Positions 9,101 through 17,290 of a stretch of 64,000 bases of DNA are shown in pieces (position 1 is the stretch's first letter; each line of letters starts with the position of its first letter). Source of the stretch: Burkholderia puraquae (GTDB taxonomy: Bacteria; Pseudomonadota; Gammaproteobacteria; Burkholderiales; Burkholderiaceae); NCBI RefSeq assembly GCF_002099195.1, contig NZ_NBYX01000007.1, forward strand, positions 124,001 to 188,000. The letters are read 5' to 3'. The position numbers and the translations under genes are program-made. The notes below the pieces were generated by a model. It did no database searches, had not been told where the DNA came from, and worked only from the letters and a program-made list of their open reading frames with translations.

Positions 9101-9119
9101 GCTAGATAATCCATCTAGC
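9101..9119 (-). promoter_or_regulatory. Perfect inverted repeat upstream of the leader peptide gene
   Basis: The sequence is GCTAGAT, five bases, ATCTAGC. It is a perfect 7-bp dyad lying 23-41 bases before the peptide start codon and just upstream of its Shine-Dalgarno. It could be an operator for a dimeric repressor or a short hairpin in the mRNA leader. The DNA is read directly. The function is inferred. Confidence 0.45.
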
Positions 9120-9812
9120 GGGGCATCGAACAACGCCGCAATTGCGACGCAGATCAACACGTTAAATAGATTTAAACTTTCGAACGACGTGACATATCGA
9201 CCAGGCGGAATTAAATAAATGCATCAGCCCTGCTCAAATGGCGTATAAAATCCCGTCGGCCGAGATGAATCGGTCGCTCTTTCTCAGCAATCGACAACCG
9301 GACGGCAATTCAGCGGCAATATGCGTGCATTCTCCGTCCCGCCCGGCGTCCGGCTGAAAGACGCCGAGTACGCCGAGTAACGGACGCGTAGATGCCCCGC
9401 GCATGGATGCCGCGGCACCCGCACGTCATGGAGTACGAAGTTTCAACGAAAAAGACTGCCCGACCGAGAATAATCGTGTGCCAAATGCCGCTCACCTAAT
9501 CAACGAAACGTCATTGGATGGCTGGTCGACATCAGATTTCACCTCGGAGATTCTTACAGCACTGAATCCGACGGGCCAATGATCCGTCACTTTTCCGGCG
9601 CTCTTTGTACGATACCGCACCATCTGGCAAACCAGATATTTTGAGGATTGACGGAATTTCCGGCTCACATACTGGCCGCCCTGATCCGAGTGGAACAGCA
9701 ATGGAAGAATTGCATTAAGACCGAAGTCAACGAAAATTGCGTACCAATTTAAGCTTGACGCCGCCCCGCAGCCGCATGGGCATGCGGAAAAACCGCTCGA
9801 GGCAAGGCAGCG
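9120..9812. other. Gene-poor, relatively AT-rich spacer
   Basis: No intact gene is seen between the peptide operon and the AsmA gene. Base composition between about 9120 and 9250 and again from 9500 to 9750 is clearly more AT-rich than the flanks. The first part probably holds the promoter of the minus-strand peptide operon, though no convincing -35/-10 pair was fixed. The second part contains a transposase remnant. Confidence 0.6.
9640..9730 (-). pseudogene. IS3-family transposase (OrfB) remnant
   Basis: A minus-strand frame reads LLFHSDQGGQYVSRKFRQ, the conserved segment around the second catalytic Asp of IS3-family DDE transposases (usual form HSDQGSQYTS). Upstream and downstream conserved parts (the first Asp and the final Glu region) are absent and the similarity stops after the RKFRQ block, so only a short piece survives. 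No terminal inverted repeats were found. The remnant marks past insertion-sequence activity at the edge of the peptide/PKS operon. Confidence 0.65.
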
Positions 9813-12299
9813 TTACCGGCCGTGAGAGGACGCCCGGTTCGACCGCTCCGCCTGCCCGGGTTCGGCGCTGGCCGGCGCGGAAGCCGCCGAGGCCGACGAA
9901 GCAGCCGACAGCGCGTTCATATACGCCGGTGCAGGCTTCGCCTTCTGCCGGATTCCCGGCGGTGGCGCCGTCGGGCGCTGCTCCATGCTGGCCAGCATCT
10001 GCTGGCACGGCAACGGGCGGTTGCGGCCCGGCTGCAGCAACGCGAGCAGACTCGCGAGCGGATTCAGCAAGCCCAGCCCGATCGCTGCCCCGCCACGCGC
10101 GATCAGCGCGCCGGCCTTGACCCCGACGTGCGGCTGCTTGAAGGAGCCGGTGACGTACAGTGGCGAGCGTAGCGATATCACGCGGAATCCCTTGGTATGG
10201 GGATGGATCGTGAGATTCATGGTCTCGTCTCGCAGGTTCACGTTACCGTCCATTCCGATCACCGCATCATCGGTGTCGAGCGCGAACACGCGCGAATCGA
10301 GCACGCCATTGGTGACCACGAAGTCGGCCACGCCGCAATTGATCCTGACGTCGCGTGTGCCGAACAATTTCTCGTACACCACGTTTGCAACGTTCAGCCC
10401 GGCGGCTTCCATCAACAAGAGACTCACCGTGCCGTCGGTCACCAACGTCTTCACTTCCCCGTTGGAAGTCGCTGCGAGTGCCGCCGGCGAATTGCCGGTG
10501 GCCGACAACGCGGCATCGCCGTTGACCTCGCCGAGCGCCGTTTGCATCACCGTGAATGTCGGGAACAGTTGCTTGAGTTTCAGATGTCGCGCCTGCAGCG
10601 AGAATCGCCCTTTGAGCGGCACGCCGCTGCCGTCCAGGTGAATGTTCGACGCAAGCGTCCCGCCCGCGACACCGAAGTTCAGCGGGTCGAGCGTCAGCAC
10701 ACCGTCATGCATGATGACGTGGGTCGACAAGTCGGTAATCGGCAAGCTCGAAGTCTTGACGATGCGCCGCCCGGTAAATCGAACATCGGCGTCGACCTTC
10801 TTCCAGCGGTCCGTGCGGAACGGCTCGACCGGCAACGCCTTGTTCGCGGGCTGCGCGACGGCGGCGCCCCGCCGCGCCTTGCTGGCATTCGTGTCGGCGC
10901 CGATGAGCGGTGCAAGGTCGGAGAACTGCAGCAGCTTTGACACCAGCGTACCGGACAAGAGCGGCCTCGGCTCGCGCGAAACGTACACCAGCGTGCCGTT
11001 GAGATCGCTGCCGCCGACGCGTCCCGTGAAGTCCTCGTACTTGAAGACGTTGCCGGACGCCCGGAACTGGCCGACCAGTCGGCCGTCGGTCGCATAAGGC
11101 GGGGTTTCGGGCAGGGTGATGCCCGTGACTTCATACAGGTGAGCCATGCTGGTGCCCGCGAGCCACAGTCGGAGATCCACCGCTGCCAGGTGAGACGGAT
11201 CGGTCAGCGTGCCGACGAGCGCCAGGTGCGTATCGCCAAAGCGCAAATCGGCCTGAACCGGAAACGGGTGTTGCGTACCCTGCACCTCCAGCAAATTGCC
11301 GATCTTGCCGGTGCCGACGACCTTCCCCTTCTTGTAGGTCCCCTTGACGGTCCAGCCGATCGTGTAAGTGCCAACGCCGGCAGATGCTGCGGGCGCCGCG
11401 CCCGCCGATGCGTTCGCTGCCGCGGAGGCCGTTGCGCCCGGTGCGGCAGCCGCGGGTGCGCTCGACGCCGCCGGCAGGCCAGATGCAGCCGGAGCGATCG
11501 CGGTGCCGGACGTCATCGCTGCAGCATGCGACGCAGCGGCCACCGCTTGCGAGGCCGCTGCCGATGCGCGGGACGCCGCTTCGGCACCCGACGCAGGCAC
11601 CACCGGTTGCGTCGAACCGGCGTGCGCCTGGGCCGCGAGCTTTTTTTGACCTGCCGGCCCGACGGCCTGTGCCGATTCGTGGCGCGCCGACGCCTCCTGC
11701 TGTTTCACCACCGCGCCGAACGGAATCGGCCGGCCGAGCGTGTCGATCACGGCGCTCAGATCGAATTGCTTTTGCTGGTCGTAGTAGCCGAGATTGCCTT
11801 GGGCAAACGCGATCTCATGCAGGTCGAGCGTCCATCGGCCGCGATGCGCGGGCTCCTTGAGCTTGATCGTCCAGTTGACTCGCCCGTCCCTGAGGCGTTC
11901 GAGGTCGACGGACGGATTGACCAGATCGATGGCCGGAATCACGATTCGGCGTGCCATCAGCGGCAGCGCCTCGACTTCGAAGCTGATCTCGTCCAGCGTG
12001 ACGAAATGCTTCGTGCGCGCCCAATCCGGGTTGGCGATCGTGACATTGCGTGCGCTGAATCGCGGCCATGGCACCCATGCACGCCAGCCCTGCTCGCTCA
12101 CGGGCCGACGCCACCCGATACGGAGGTCGCCGTTGATGGCGAACTGCCGTCCGATCGCGTCGGATACCTTGTCATCTACCCAAGGCCGGGCTCGATTCCA
12201 GTCGAACGTCACCATGAAGACAACCAGCGCTGCAAGCGCCAGCGTGACGATAACGGCAAGCCACGCGGCCGCCTTGCCGACGGTGTGGCCGATGTGCAT
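9813..12299 (-). CDS. AsmA-family envelope protein
   Basis: An 828-residue protein with one N-terminal membrane helix (about residues 12-32) followed by the DWNRARPWV block typical of AsmA-like proteins, and a C-terminal AsmA_2-like region ending near an IALGLL-type hydrophobic segment. Between them lies a low-complexity Ala/Ser/Pro insert (about residues 200-300) that is probably unstructured. AsmA relatives are bridge-like lipid-transport or outer-membrane-biogenesis proteins. The exact substrate here is unknown. The ATG at 12299 is preceded by GGGGGAG. The gene is monocistronic and divergent from the PhoD gene. Confidence 0.85.
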   Translation of the reverse strand: MHIGHTVGKAAAWLAVIVTLALAALVVFMVTFDWNRARPWVDDKVSDAIGRQFAINGDLRIGWRRPVSEQGWRAWVPWPRFSARNVTIANPDWARTKHFVTLDEISFEVEALPLMARRIVIPAIDLVNPSVDLERLRDGRVNWTIKLKEPAHRGRWTLDLHEIAFAQGNLGYYDQQKQFDLSAVIDTLGRPIPFGAVVKQQEASARHESAQAVGPAGQKKLAAQAHAGSTQPVVPASGAEAASRASAAASQAVAAASHAAAMTSGTAIAPAASGLPAASSAPAAAAPGATASAAANASAGAAPAASAGVGTYTIGWTVKGTYKKGKVVGTGKIGNLLEVQGTQHPFPVQADLRFGDTHLALVGTLTDPSHLAAVDLRLWLAGTSMAHLYEVTGITLPETPPYATDGRLVGQFRASGNVFKYEDFTGRVGGSDLNGTLVYVSREPRPLLSGTLVSKLLQFSDLAPLIGADTNASKARRGAAVAQPANKALPVEPFRTDRWKKVDADVRFTGRRIVKTSSLPITDLSTHVIMHDGVLTLDPLNFGVAGGTLASNIHLDGSGVPLKGRFSLQARHLKLKQLFPTFTVMQTALGEVNGDAALSATGNSPAALAATSNGEVKTLVTDGTVSLLLMEAAGLNVANVVYEKLFGTRDVRINCGVADFVVTNGVLDSRVFALDTDDAVIGMDGNVNLRDETMNLTIHPHTKGFRVISLRSPLYVTGSFKQPHVGVKAGALIARGGAAIGLGLLNPLASLLALLQPGRNRPLPCQQMLASMEQRPTAPPPGIRQKAKPAPAYMNALSAASSASAASAPASAEPGQAERSNRASSHGR

Positions 12300-12697
12300 T
12301 TCTCACTCCCCCGAGTTTGCTGCACCGTATCGAGCAATTCGTGTTCCTGATTACGCTTCGAATGGGCGGGTCTGACGATATCGACGCGCAATCGCGGTCG
12401 ACTTGTCGAACGCTTGCGCGAGCCATGAACGGGTGCCGCGACGCCAGGTTGCCGGACGATCCGCGACATGAGCAGGGACTTCGAGGGATTGCAGAAAAGG
12501 CGCACTCCGCCAGGGGTTGCGTGCGTGAACTCGAAATGGGGTTCTCACGACTTTTCAGGTGTCGATCTTCGCAGTAATGTTCCGGATCGACTGCTCTACC
12601 TGCCCGCGCAGTGTGGCAGTGGCACGCTTGTGAACGAGAGAAGCAAACGCCTGCGGCCGTGCTTCCCGCATCCACGAGATGTCGATCGGGAGGATCG
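12300..12697. other. Divergent intergenic region
   Basis: This is the space between the divergently transcribed AsmA and PhoD-type genes. It must hold both promoters, but no clear promoter hexamers, hairpin or small gene were found. Confidence 0.5.
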
Positions 12698-14500
12698 ATG
12701 GATCGTCGCCATTTCCTCAAGTCGTCGGCCTTTTTTACCATTGCGGCTGCCACCGCCGCTCACTGCGCGCCGCGGGCGGGCCTGGCGGTCAGCGCCATGC
12801 GCGAGAACCGCTATCGATTCCCGCAAGGTGTCGCGAGCGGTGATCCGCGCGATCGCTCCATCGTGTTCTGGACGCGATGCGTACCGGTATCGCCGGATGC
12901 TCGGCATCATGCAAAAGGCGCCGTGCGCGCGGTACCACTACGACTGGAAGTGTCGACGCTGCCGGATTTCTCGACGCTCGTCGCCAGCGTCCCGCTGACG
13001 GCGCTGGCCACCTACGACTTCACCGTGCGCGCGAAGGTGACGGCGTGCTTGCCGAAGACGACCTATCACTACAGGTTCGTCGCCGGCGACGACGTCAGCA
13101 TGACGGGCGTCGCGCGCACGGCGCCGGAGGCAAACGAGGCCAACGAGCAGGTTCGCTTCGCGTGGCTCACCTGCCAGGACTGGAGCGTCAACCACTGGCA
13201 GGCGATGACGCTGCTGGCTGATGAACGCGATCTCGATTTCGTCGTGCACGTGGGCGATTACATCTATGAAGCGGTCGGAACCACTCCCCCCGGCCGTGCC
13301 GAGCCCGCGCATTCGCCGCTGCGCTTGCCCGACGGCAAGCTGCTCGCGGACGGTCGCGCGTATGCCGATTCGCTCGAAGACTACCGGACGCTCTATCGCA
13401 CCTATCGTACCGATCCGCGCCTGCAGACGCTGCACCAGCGCCTGCCGATGATCGCGATCTGGGACGACCACGAATTTTCCGACGACTGCTGGCAGGACCA
13501 TCAGGTCTATACCAACGAGGAGCGGCAGGAAACCCGGCGGCGACGCAGCGCCAGTCGCGCGTGGGCGGAGTACATGCCGGTGGATTGGGGCGATGTGCGC
13601 TTCGAGCCGGACCATCCGTCTTACACGAACATCCGCATCTACCGTGATTTTCGTTTCGGCATGCTGATGCATCTGGTGATGACGGACGAGCGGCTGTATC
13701 GCGACGACCACGTCGTGAGCGAGGCCGCTGTCGCGCGCGCGCGTGGGCACGACCCGGTGCATGGAGACGACGCAGCCGGCTCGCGCTACTTCGTCAAGCA
13801 GGACGTGCTGCAACGTGACGAGGCGCGCGATACGGAGCAGCTTGGTCGCCCGCCGTCGATGCTCGGCCCGGAACAGACACGATGGTGGAAAGACATGATG
13901 AAGGGCTCGCCGGCAACCTGGAAGGTGTGGGGCAACGAGGTGATGTTGAACCGCCTGTGGTTGCTGATGCCTGGCGCACCCAAGACACCGGCAGCCCGCC
14001 TCGTGGCCGATTGCGACGCCTGGGACGGCTATCCCGCGCACAAGCACGAACTGCTCGCCTACTTGAAGGACCACGAAATCCACAACGTCGTCGCGATCAC
14101 CGGGGATCTGCATGCATTTCAGTGCGGCGTCGTGCGGGACGATCCCGATCCTGCGACGGGGATACCGGTGATCGTCGATTTCGTCTGTGCCGGCATCAGC
14201 AGCGCATCCTTCTATTCGTACCTGAAAACCGCATGGAAAGGTACGCCGCTCGCGTCGATGGTGGCCACCCCAGCCCGGCTGGACAGCTTCCTGATGGCGA
14301 ACAACCCCGATCTGTGCCACGCCGACCACGACGCACAGGGTTACGCATCGGCCACCGTCACGCCGGACCGTTTTTCCGTCACGTTCAACAAAGTGAAGCC
14401 GCTGAACCCGGACGGAACCGCGCCCGCGGATGCGCTGCTTGGACGCACGCGATTGACCGTGCCCAAGGATTCGGTCGAGGTACGGGTCGAACACATCTAG
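12698..14500 (+). CDS. phoD: PhoD-like alkaline phosphatase/phosphodiesterase, Tat-exported
   Basis: A 600-residue protein of the PhoD family. The N-terminus MDRRHFLKSS is a twin-arginine signal (RRHFLK), so the folded metalloenzyme is probably exported by Tat. An N-terminal beta domain carries the FPQGVASGDP segment typical of PhoD. The catalytic domain contains IWDDHEFSDD and HVGDYIYE metal-binding blocks and a late ITGDLHAF block, as expected for the Fe/Ca-dependent phosphoesterase centre. The ATG at 12698 is preceded by GGGAGG five bases upstream; readings from farther upstream lack this site and the Tat motif. The role is release of phosphate from phosphate esters in the periplasm. No pho box was identified. 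Confidence 0.9.
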   Translation: MDRRHFLKSSAFFTIAAATAAHCAPRAGLAVSAMRENRYRFPQGVASGDPRDRSIVFWTRCVPVSPDARHHAKGAVRAVPLRLEVSTLPDFSTLVASVPLTALATYDFTVRAKVTACLPKTTYHYRFVAGDDVSMTGVARTAPEANEANEQVRFAWLTCQDWSVNHWQAMTLLADERDLDFVVHVGDYIYEAVGTTPPGRAEPAHSPLRLPDGKLLADGRAYADSLEDYRTLYRTYRTDPRLQTLHQRLPMIAIWDDHEFSDDCWQDHQVYTNEERQETRRRRSASRAWAEYMPVDWGDVRFEPDHPSYTNIRIYRDFRFGMLMHLVMTDERLYRDDHVVSEAAVARARGHDPVHGDDAAGSRYFVKQDVLQRDEARDTEQLGRPPSMLGPEQTRWWKDMMKGSPATWKVWGNEVMLNRLWLLMPGAPKTPAARLVADCDAWDGYPAHKHELLAYLKDHEIHNVVAITGDLHAFQCGVVRDDPDPATGIPVIVDFVCAGISSASFYSYLKTAWKGTPLASMVATPARLDSFLMANNPDLCHADHDAQGYASATVTPDRFSVTFNKVKPLNPDGTAPADALLGRTRLTVPKDSVEVRVEHI

Positions 14501-14644
14501 ATGCCGACGCGCCCGAGCTCGTTGCCGAAGACCGTATAGCCGCCGCTTTTCCTCATTCCCGCCTGTCGACGCGTATCGTGCCTTCCCGCACATTCGCGTG
14601 AGTGACCCGGTCCGGTCGTGCACCGGGCCATTCCAGGCCGCTCG

Positions 14645-14791
14645 TCAGTGGAAATGTCCTCCGAAAAGTCCGAGCAATCCTATGACGATCAGGTAGATTG
14701 CGACGATGTAATTCAGCAGGCGCGGTACCACCAGAATCAGAATTCCGGCGATCAGCGAGACCAATGGACTCAAGTTCGCGAATACGTGCAT
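14645..14791 (-). CDS. DUF3096 small membrane protein
   Basis: A 48-residue protein with two hydrophobic helices (LVSLIAGILILVVP and an IVAIYLIVIGLLGL segment) joined by a short RLLNY turn and ending GGHFH. This is the normal size and sequence of DUF3096 proteins. The ATG at 14791 has AAGGGG seven bases upstream; a longer reading adds an unrelated N-terminus. Function is unknown. Relatives are often found with stress genes, as here. Confidence 0.85.
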   Translation of the reverse strand: MHVFANLSPLVSLIAGILILVVPRLLNYIVAIYLIVIGLLGLFGGHFH

Positions 14792-15417
14792 GGCATTGCC
14801 CCTTGACAATAGATCGCGACATCGCCGAGTGGAGCGCCTCTCCTTAAACACCGGAAACAATGCCGCCTGGAAGTGCATGCGCTGTCCATTGACATCCGGC
14901 TACCTGGCCGAGACAAGCGCTTGACCCGGAGCATGCCGACAACGGATCTCCGGGTACCGGGCAAACACGCCGCCGGCGGCCGCGGACCGTACTGCACCAA
15001 CTTGTGCTTCTTGGCTGCTCGCTTTCAACGCTGCACGCGATTCCCCGCCCATACGGAAGATTGTTTGCCGACACAGGCGAGGTGAACGACGGAGATTCGT
15101 CGTGCAGCGTTCAATTGCGGATCGGAGCGATTTCCGTACCTGGCTCAACGCGCGCTGCGTCGATTCTTCGAATTGGCGGCCTGCGCAATACGGGCCGGAC
15201 TACCGGCAAACGCCGAACTGCTCCGGCGAAATGCGCAACAGCGCCATCGGCCACACCGCAAGATTCGGCGCGCTCGGCACGGCGGCTTGCCGAGCGCGCC
15301 GACGAACGTGTCGCCCAGCCCCCCGTTCACGCGGCGACGCCGGGACAGAAATGACAAGCACTTGAAAAATCGTCCGCGGATCCCGTACCGGCCGTTCCGC
15401 AGTCGCGCTGCCGCCCG
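14792..15417. other. Intergenic region without a supported gene
   Basis: More than 600 bases lie upstream of the DUF3096 gene. The short open frames on both strands lack ribosome binding sites and recognisable domains. No terminator hairpin or sigma-54 element was seen here. Confidence 0.5.
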
Positions 15418-15930
15418 TCAGGATTCAGGCGAATGACCGGCCCGCTTGCGATCGCGATCGGCACCCTGTTTTTCCTCCCGGGCGGCCACCCGCTTCGCCA
15501 AGTCGAGGTAGGTCTGCGCCATCGCGCGCAGTTCTTCCTCCGACGCGTCCTCGATCCCGATCAGCCGGTCGCTTGCCGCGTGCGTGACGGCGACGAGTTC
15601 GTCGAGCTTCAGGTGCATCGCGACGCTGTCGCGATTCTGGTTGCGCTGCAGCAGGAACACCATCAGGAACGTGATGATCGTCGTCCCGGTATTGATGACG
15701 AGCTGCCACGTATCCGAATAGTGGAAAACCGGCCCCGTGACGAGCCACAGCGCCGTGACGGCCACGGCGCTGCCGAACGCGATTGGCGAACCGGCCCACA
15801 CGGTCACGTGCGACGCGAACCGTTCGAACGCGCGCGTGACCGGATGCCGTACCGTGACCGCCCGCGGATCGGCCGGGGGTCGGTCGTGCGCGCCCGACCG
15901 GACGCGGGATGGATGGTTCGCTTCACGCAT
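15418..15930 (-). CDS. Low-affinity iron permease family membrane protein
   Basis: A 170-residue protein. After a hydrophilic N-terminus there are two membrane helices (around IAFGSAVAVTALWLVTG and LVINTGTTIITFLMVFLLQ), then the conserved QRNQNRDSVAMHLKLDEL segment and a charged tail. That block is the signature of the low-affinity iron permease/PF04120 family, although bacterial members are not proven iron transporters. The ATG at 15930 is preceded by GGAGGCG; the frame extends about 320 bases further but without any binding site. A sigma-54-like element lies about 88 bases upstream. Confidence 0.82.
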   Translation of the reverse strand: MREANHPSRVRSGAHDRPPADPRAVTVRHPVTRAFERFASHVTVWAGSPIAFGSAVAVTALWLVTGPVFHYSDTWQLVINTGTTIITFLMVFLLQRNQNRDSVAMHLKLDELVAVTHAASDRLIGIEDASEEELRAMAQTYLDLAKRVAAREEKQGADRDRKRAGHSPES

Positions 15931-16017
15931 GGGCGCCTCCAGGAGACGGATGTCGATTTCGGCGCACGCGCAATGGCACGGGGTTCGATCCCGCGTGCGG
16001 GCGCCGCCGACTAACGA

Positions 16018-16031
16018 GCAGCTTGCGTGCC
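16018..16031 (-). promoter_or_regulatory. Sigma-54-like -24/-12 element (weaker) before the PF04120 gene
   Basis: The minus strand reads GGCACGCAAGCTGC, with GG and GC ten bases apart as required for RpoN promoters. The -12 part is CTGC rather than TTGC, so this is one of the weaker members of the series found in this region. Confidence 0.4.
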
Positions 16032-16309
16032 CGGTGACCTTACGCGCGCCGCACGGCACGCCCGCGCGGACCGCGTCGGCCCAGCGCCGCCCCACGTCGA
16101 GCGGCGCGTGGCGGCCGAACGGGCGCGACCGTAGCCGAAGCGCACGCCCAGCTCGACGTCGAGCGCGCCCCGTGCGGGCAGGCAGGCTCGCCGGCACGGA
16201 TCCTGGGTCACGACGCATACGTGCGCTGCCGATGACGAACACACGATGCATTCACCGCCGTCGCGCCGGCTCGTGCCATCACATGGCGCAGACGAGCCGC
16301 GTTTGCGTT

Positions 16310-16555
16310 TCACGACCACTCTTCAGGCGGCAACGACCCACCGTCGTCCTCCCACAACGGCTGGCCCGTCTCGCCGCCGCTGCCTGCGGTCACCGGCCCG
16401 CTCCTCGTTTCCCGCTCCCGAGCCGGCCGTGTGCCGCGCGACGTCGCCCTTGCCTTGCGCGTCCGCGTAGGCGTCACAGTGTGCTGCGCGCCACCACGCC
16501 CGTCGCCGATCGATTCGGCCTCCGTCGTCGGCCGTCCAGTCGAAGCCACGCTCAT
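16310..16555 (-). CDS. Small hydrophilic hypothetical protein
   Basis: An 81-residue, Arg/Thr/Gly-rich protein with no recognised domain and no membrane segment, ending in an acidic, Trp-containing tail (EDDGGSLPPEEWS). Two things support it as a real gene: a CGGAGAAG ribosome binding site directly before the ATG at 16555, and a sigma-54-like promoter 37 bases upstream. Its size and composition match other small proteins of this stress cluster. Function is unknown. Confidence 0.55.
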   Translation of the reverse strand: MSVASTGRPTTEAESIGDGRGGAQHTVTPTRTRKARATSRGTRPARERETRSGPVTAGSGGETGQPLWEDDGGSLPPEEWS

Positions 16556-16591
16556 GATCTTCTCCGGTATGAATGAAACAGCAGTCGATCC

Positions 16592-16605
16592 GCAAGATCG
16601 ATGCC
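16592..16605 (-). promoter_or_regulatory. Sigma-54-like -24/-12 element
   Basis: The minus strand reads GGCATCGATCTTGC, with GG-N10-GC spacing and a full TTGC at -12. It lies 37 bases before the small gene starting at 16555, leaving room for a short leader with the ribosome binding site. Confidence 0.6.
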
Positions 16606-16651
16606 TTCCCCGGGCAAGCGGCATGACATGACGGATGGCGGCCGGCACGGT

Positions 16652-17200
16652 TCACGCCCCCGGTTGCGCCAGCGAGTCGATCAGCGCGCCGTTGAAGGCG
16701 GGCAGGTCGTCCGGCTTGCGACTGGTGATGAAAGGGCCGTCACGTACGACTTCCTGGTCGACCCACTTGCCGCCCGCATGACGGATGTCGTCCTGAAGGC
16801 TCGGCCAGCTCGTCATCGTGCGGCCTTCCACGAGACCGGAGGACACGAGCAGCCAGCCACCGTGGCAGATCGCCGCGATCGGCTTGCCCGCACCGACGGC
16901 CGCCGTCACGAACTCGCGCGCGGCCGGCACCATCCGGATCGCGTCGCCGTTCACGACGCCGCCAGGCAGCACGACCGCGTCGTAATCGCCCTCGCGCGCA
17001 TCGTCGAACGTGCGGTCGACCTGCACGCGCTTGCCCTTCTCGACGTGCCTGAAGCCCTGGATCTCGCCGCGCTTCTGCGAAATCACGTCGACCTGCGCGC
17101 CTTCGGCTGCGAGTGCGCGCTGCGGTTCGACGAGCTCCGCTTCCTCGAAGCCGTCGACCGCGAGGATTGCCACCTTGCAATGAACCAGCCTTCCGCTCAT
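16652..17200 (-). CDS. DJ-1/PfpI family protein (type 1 glutamine amidotransferase-like)
   Basis: A 182-residue single-domain protein. The nucleophile elbow is AICHGGW with Cys112 followed by His113, and the conserved VLPGG segment lies near residues 77-81, as in PfpI/YhbO-type proteins. These act as stress-induced deglycases or chaperone/proteases. The substrate is not predictable from sequence. The ATG at 17200 follows GGAGGG; a longer frame to 17290 has no site. It has its own sigma-54-like promoter about 50 bases upstream, after the end of ligD. Confidence 0.88.
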   Translation of the reverse strand: MSGRLVHCKVAILAVDGFEEAELVEPQRALAAEGAQVDVISQKRGEIQGFRHVEKGKRVQVDRTFDDAREGDYDAVVLPGGVVNGDAIRMVPAAREFVTAAVGAGKPIAAICHGGWLLVSSGLVEGRTMTSWPSLQDDIRHAGGKWVDQEVVRDGPFITSRKPDDLPAFNGALIDSLAQPGA

Positions 17201-17250
17201 GAGGCCCTCCGTCAGTGACGCGGCACGGGACGTGCCGCGCCGGTGTCGCA

Positions 17251-17264
17251 GCAAGCGGCGTGCC
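17251..17264 (-). promoter_or_regulatory. Sigma-54-like -24/-12 element before the PfpI gene
   Basis: The minus strand reads GGCACGCCGCTTGC followed by T, an almost ideal RpoN promoter core. The identical 14-mer occurs again at 30678-30691. Confidence 0.65.
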
Positions 17265-17290
17265 GCTGCATGCGGGCGACGATGGCGCAT

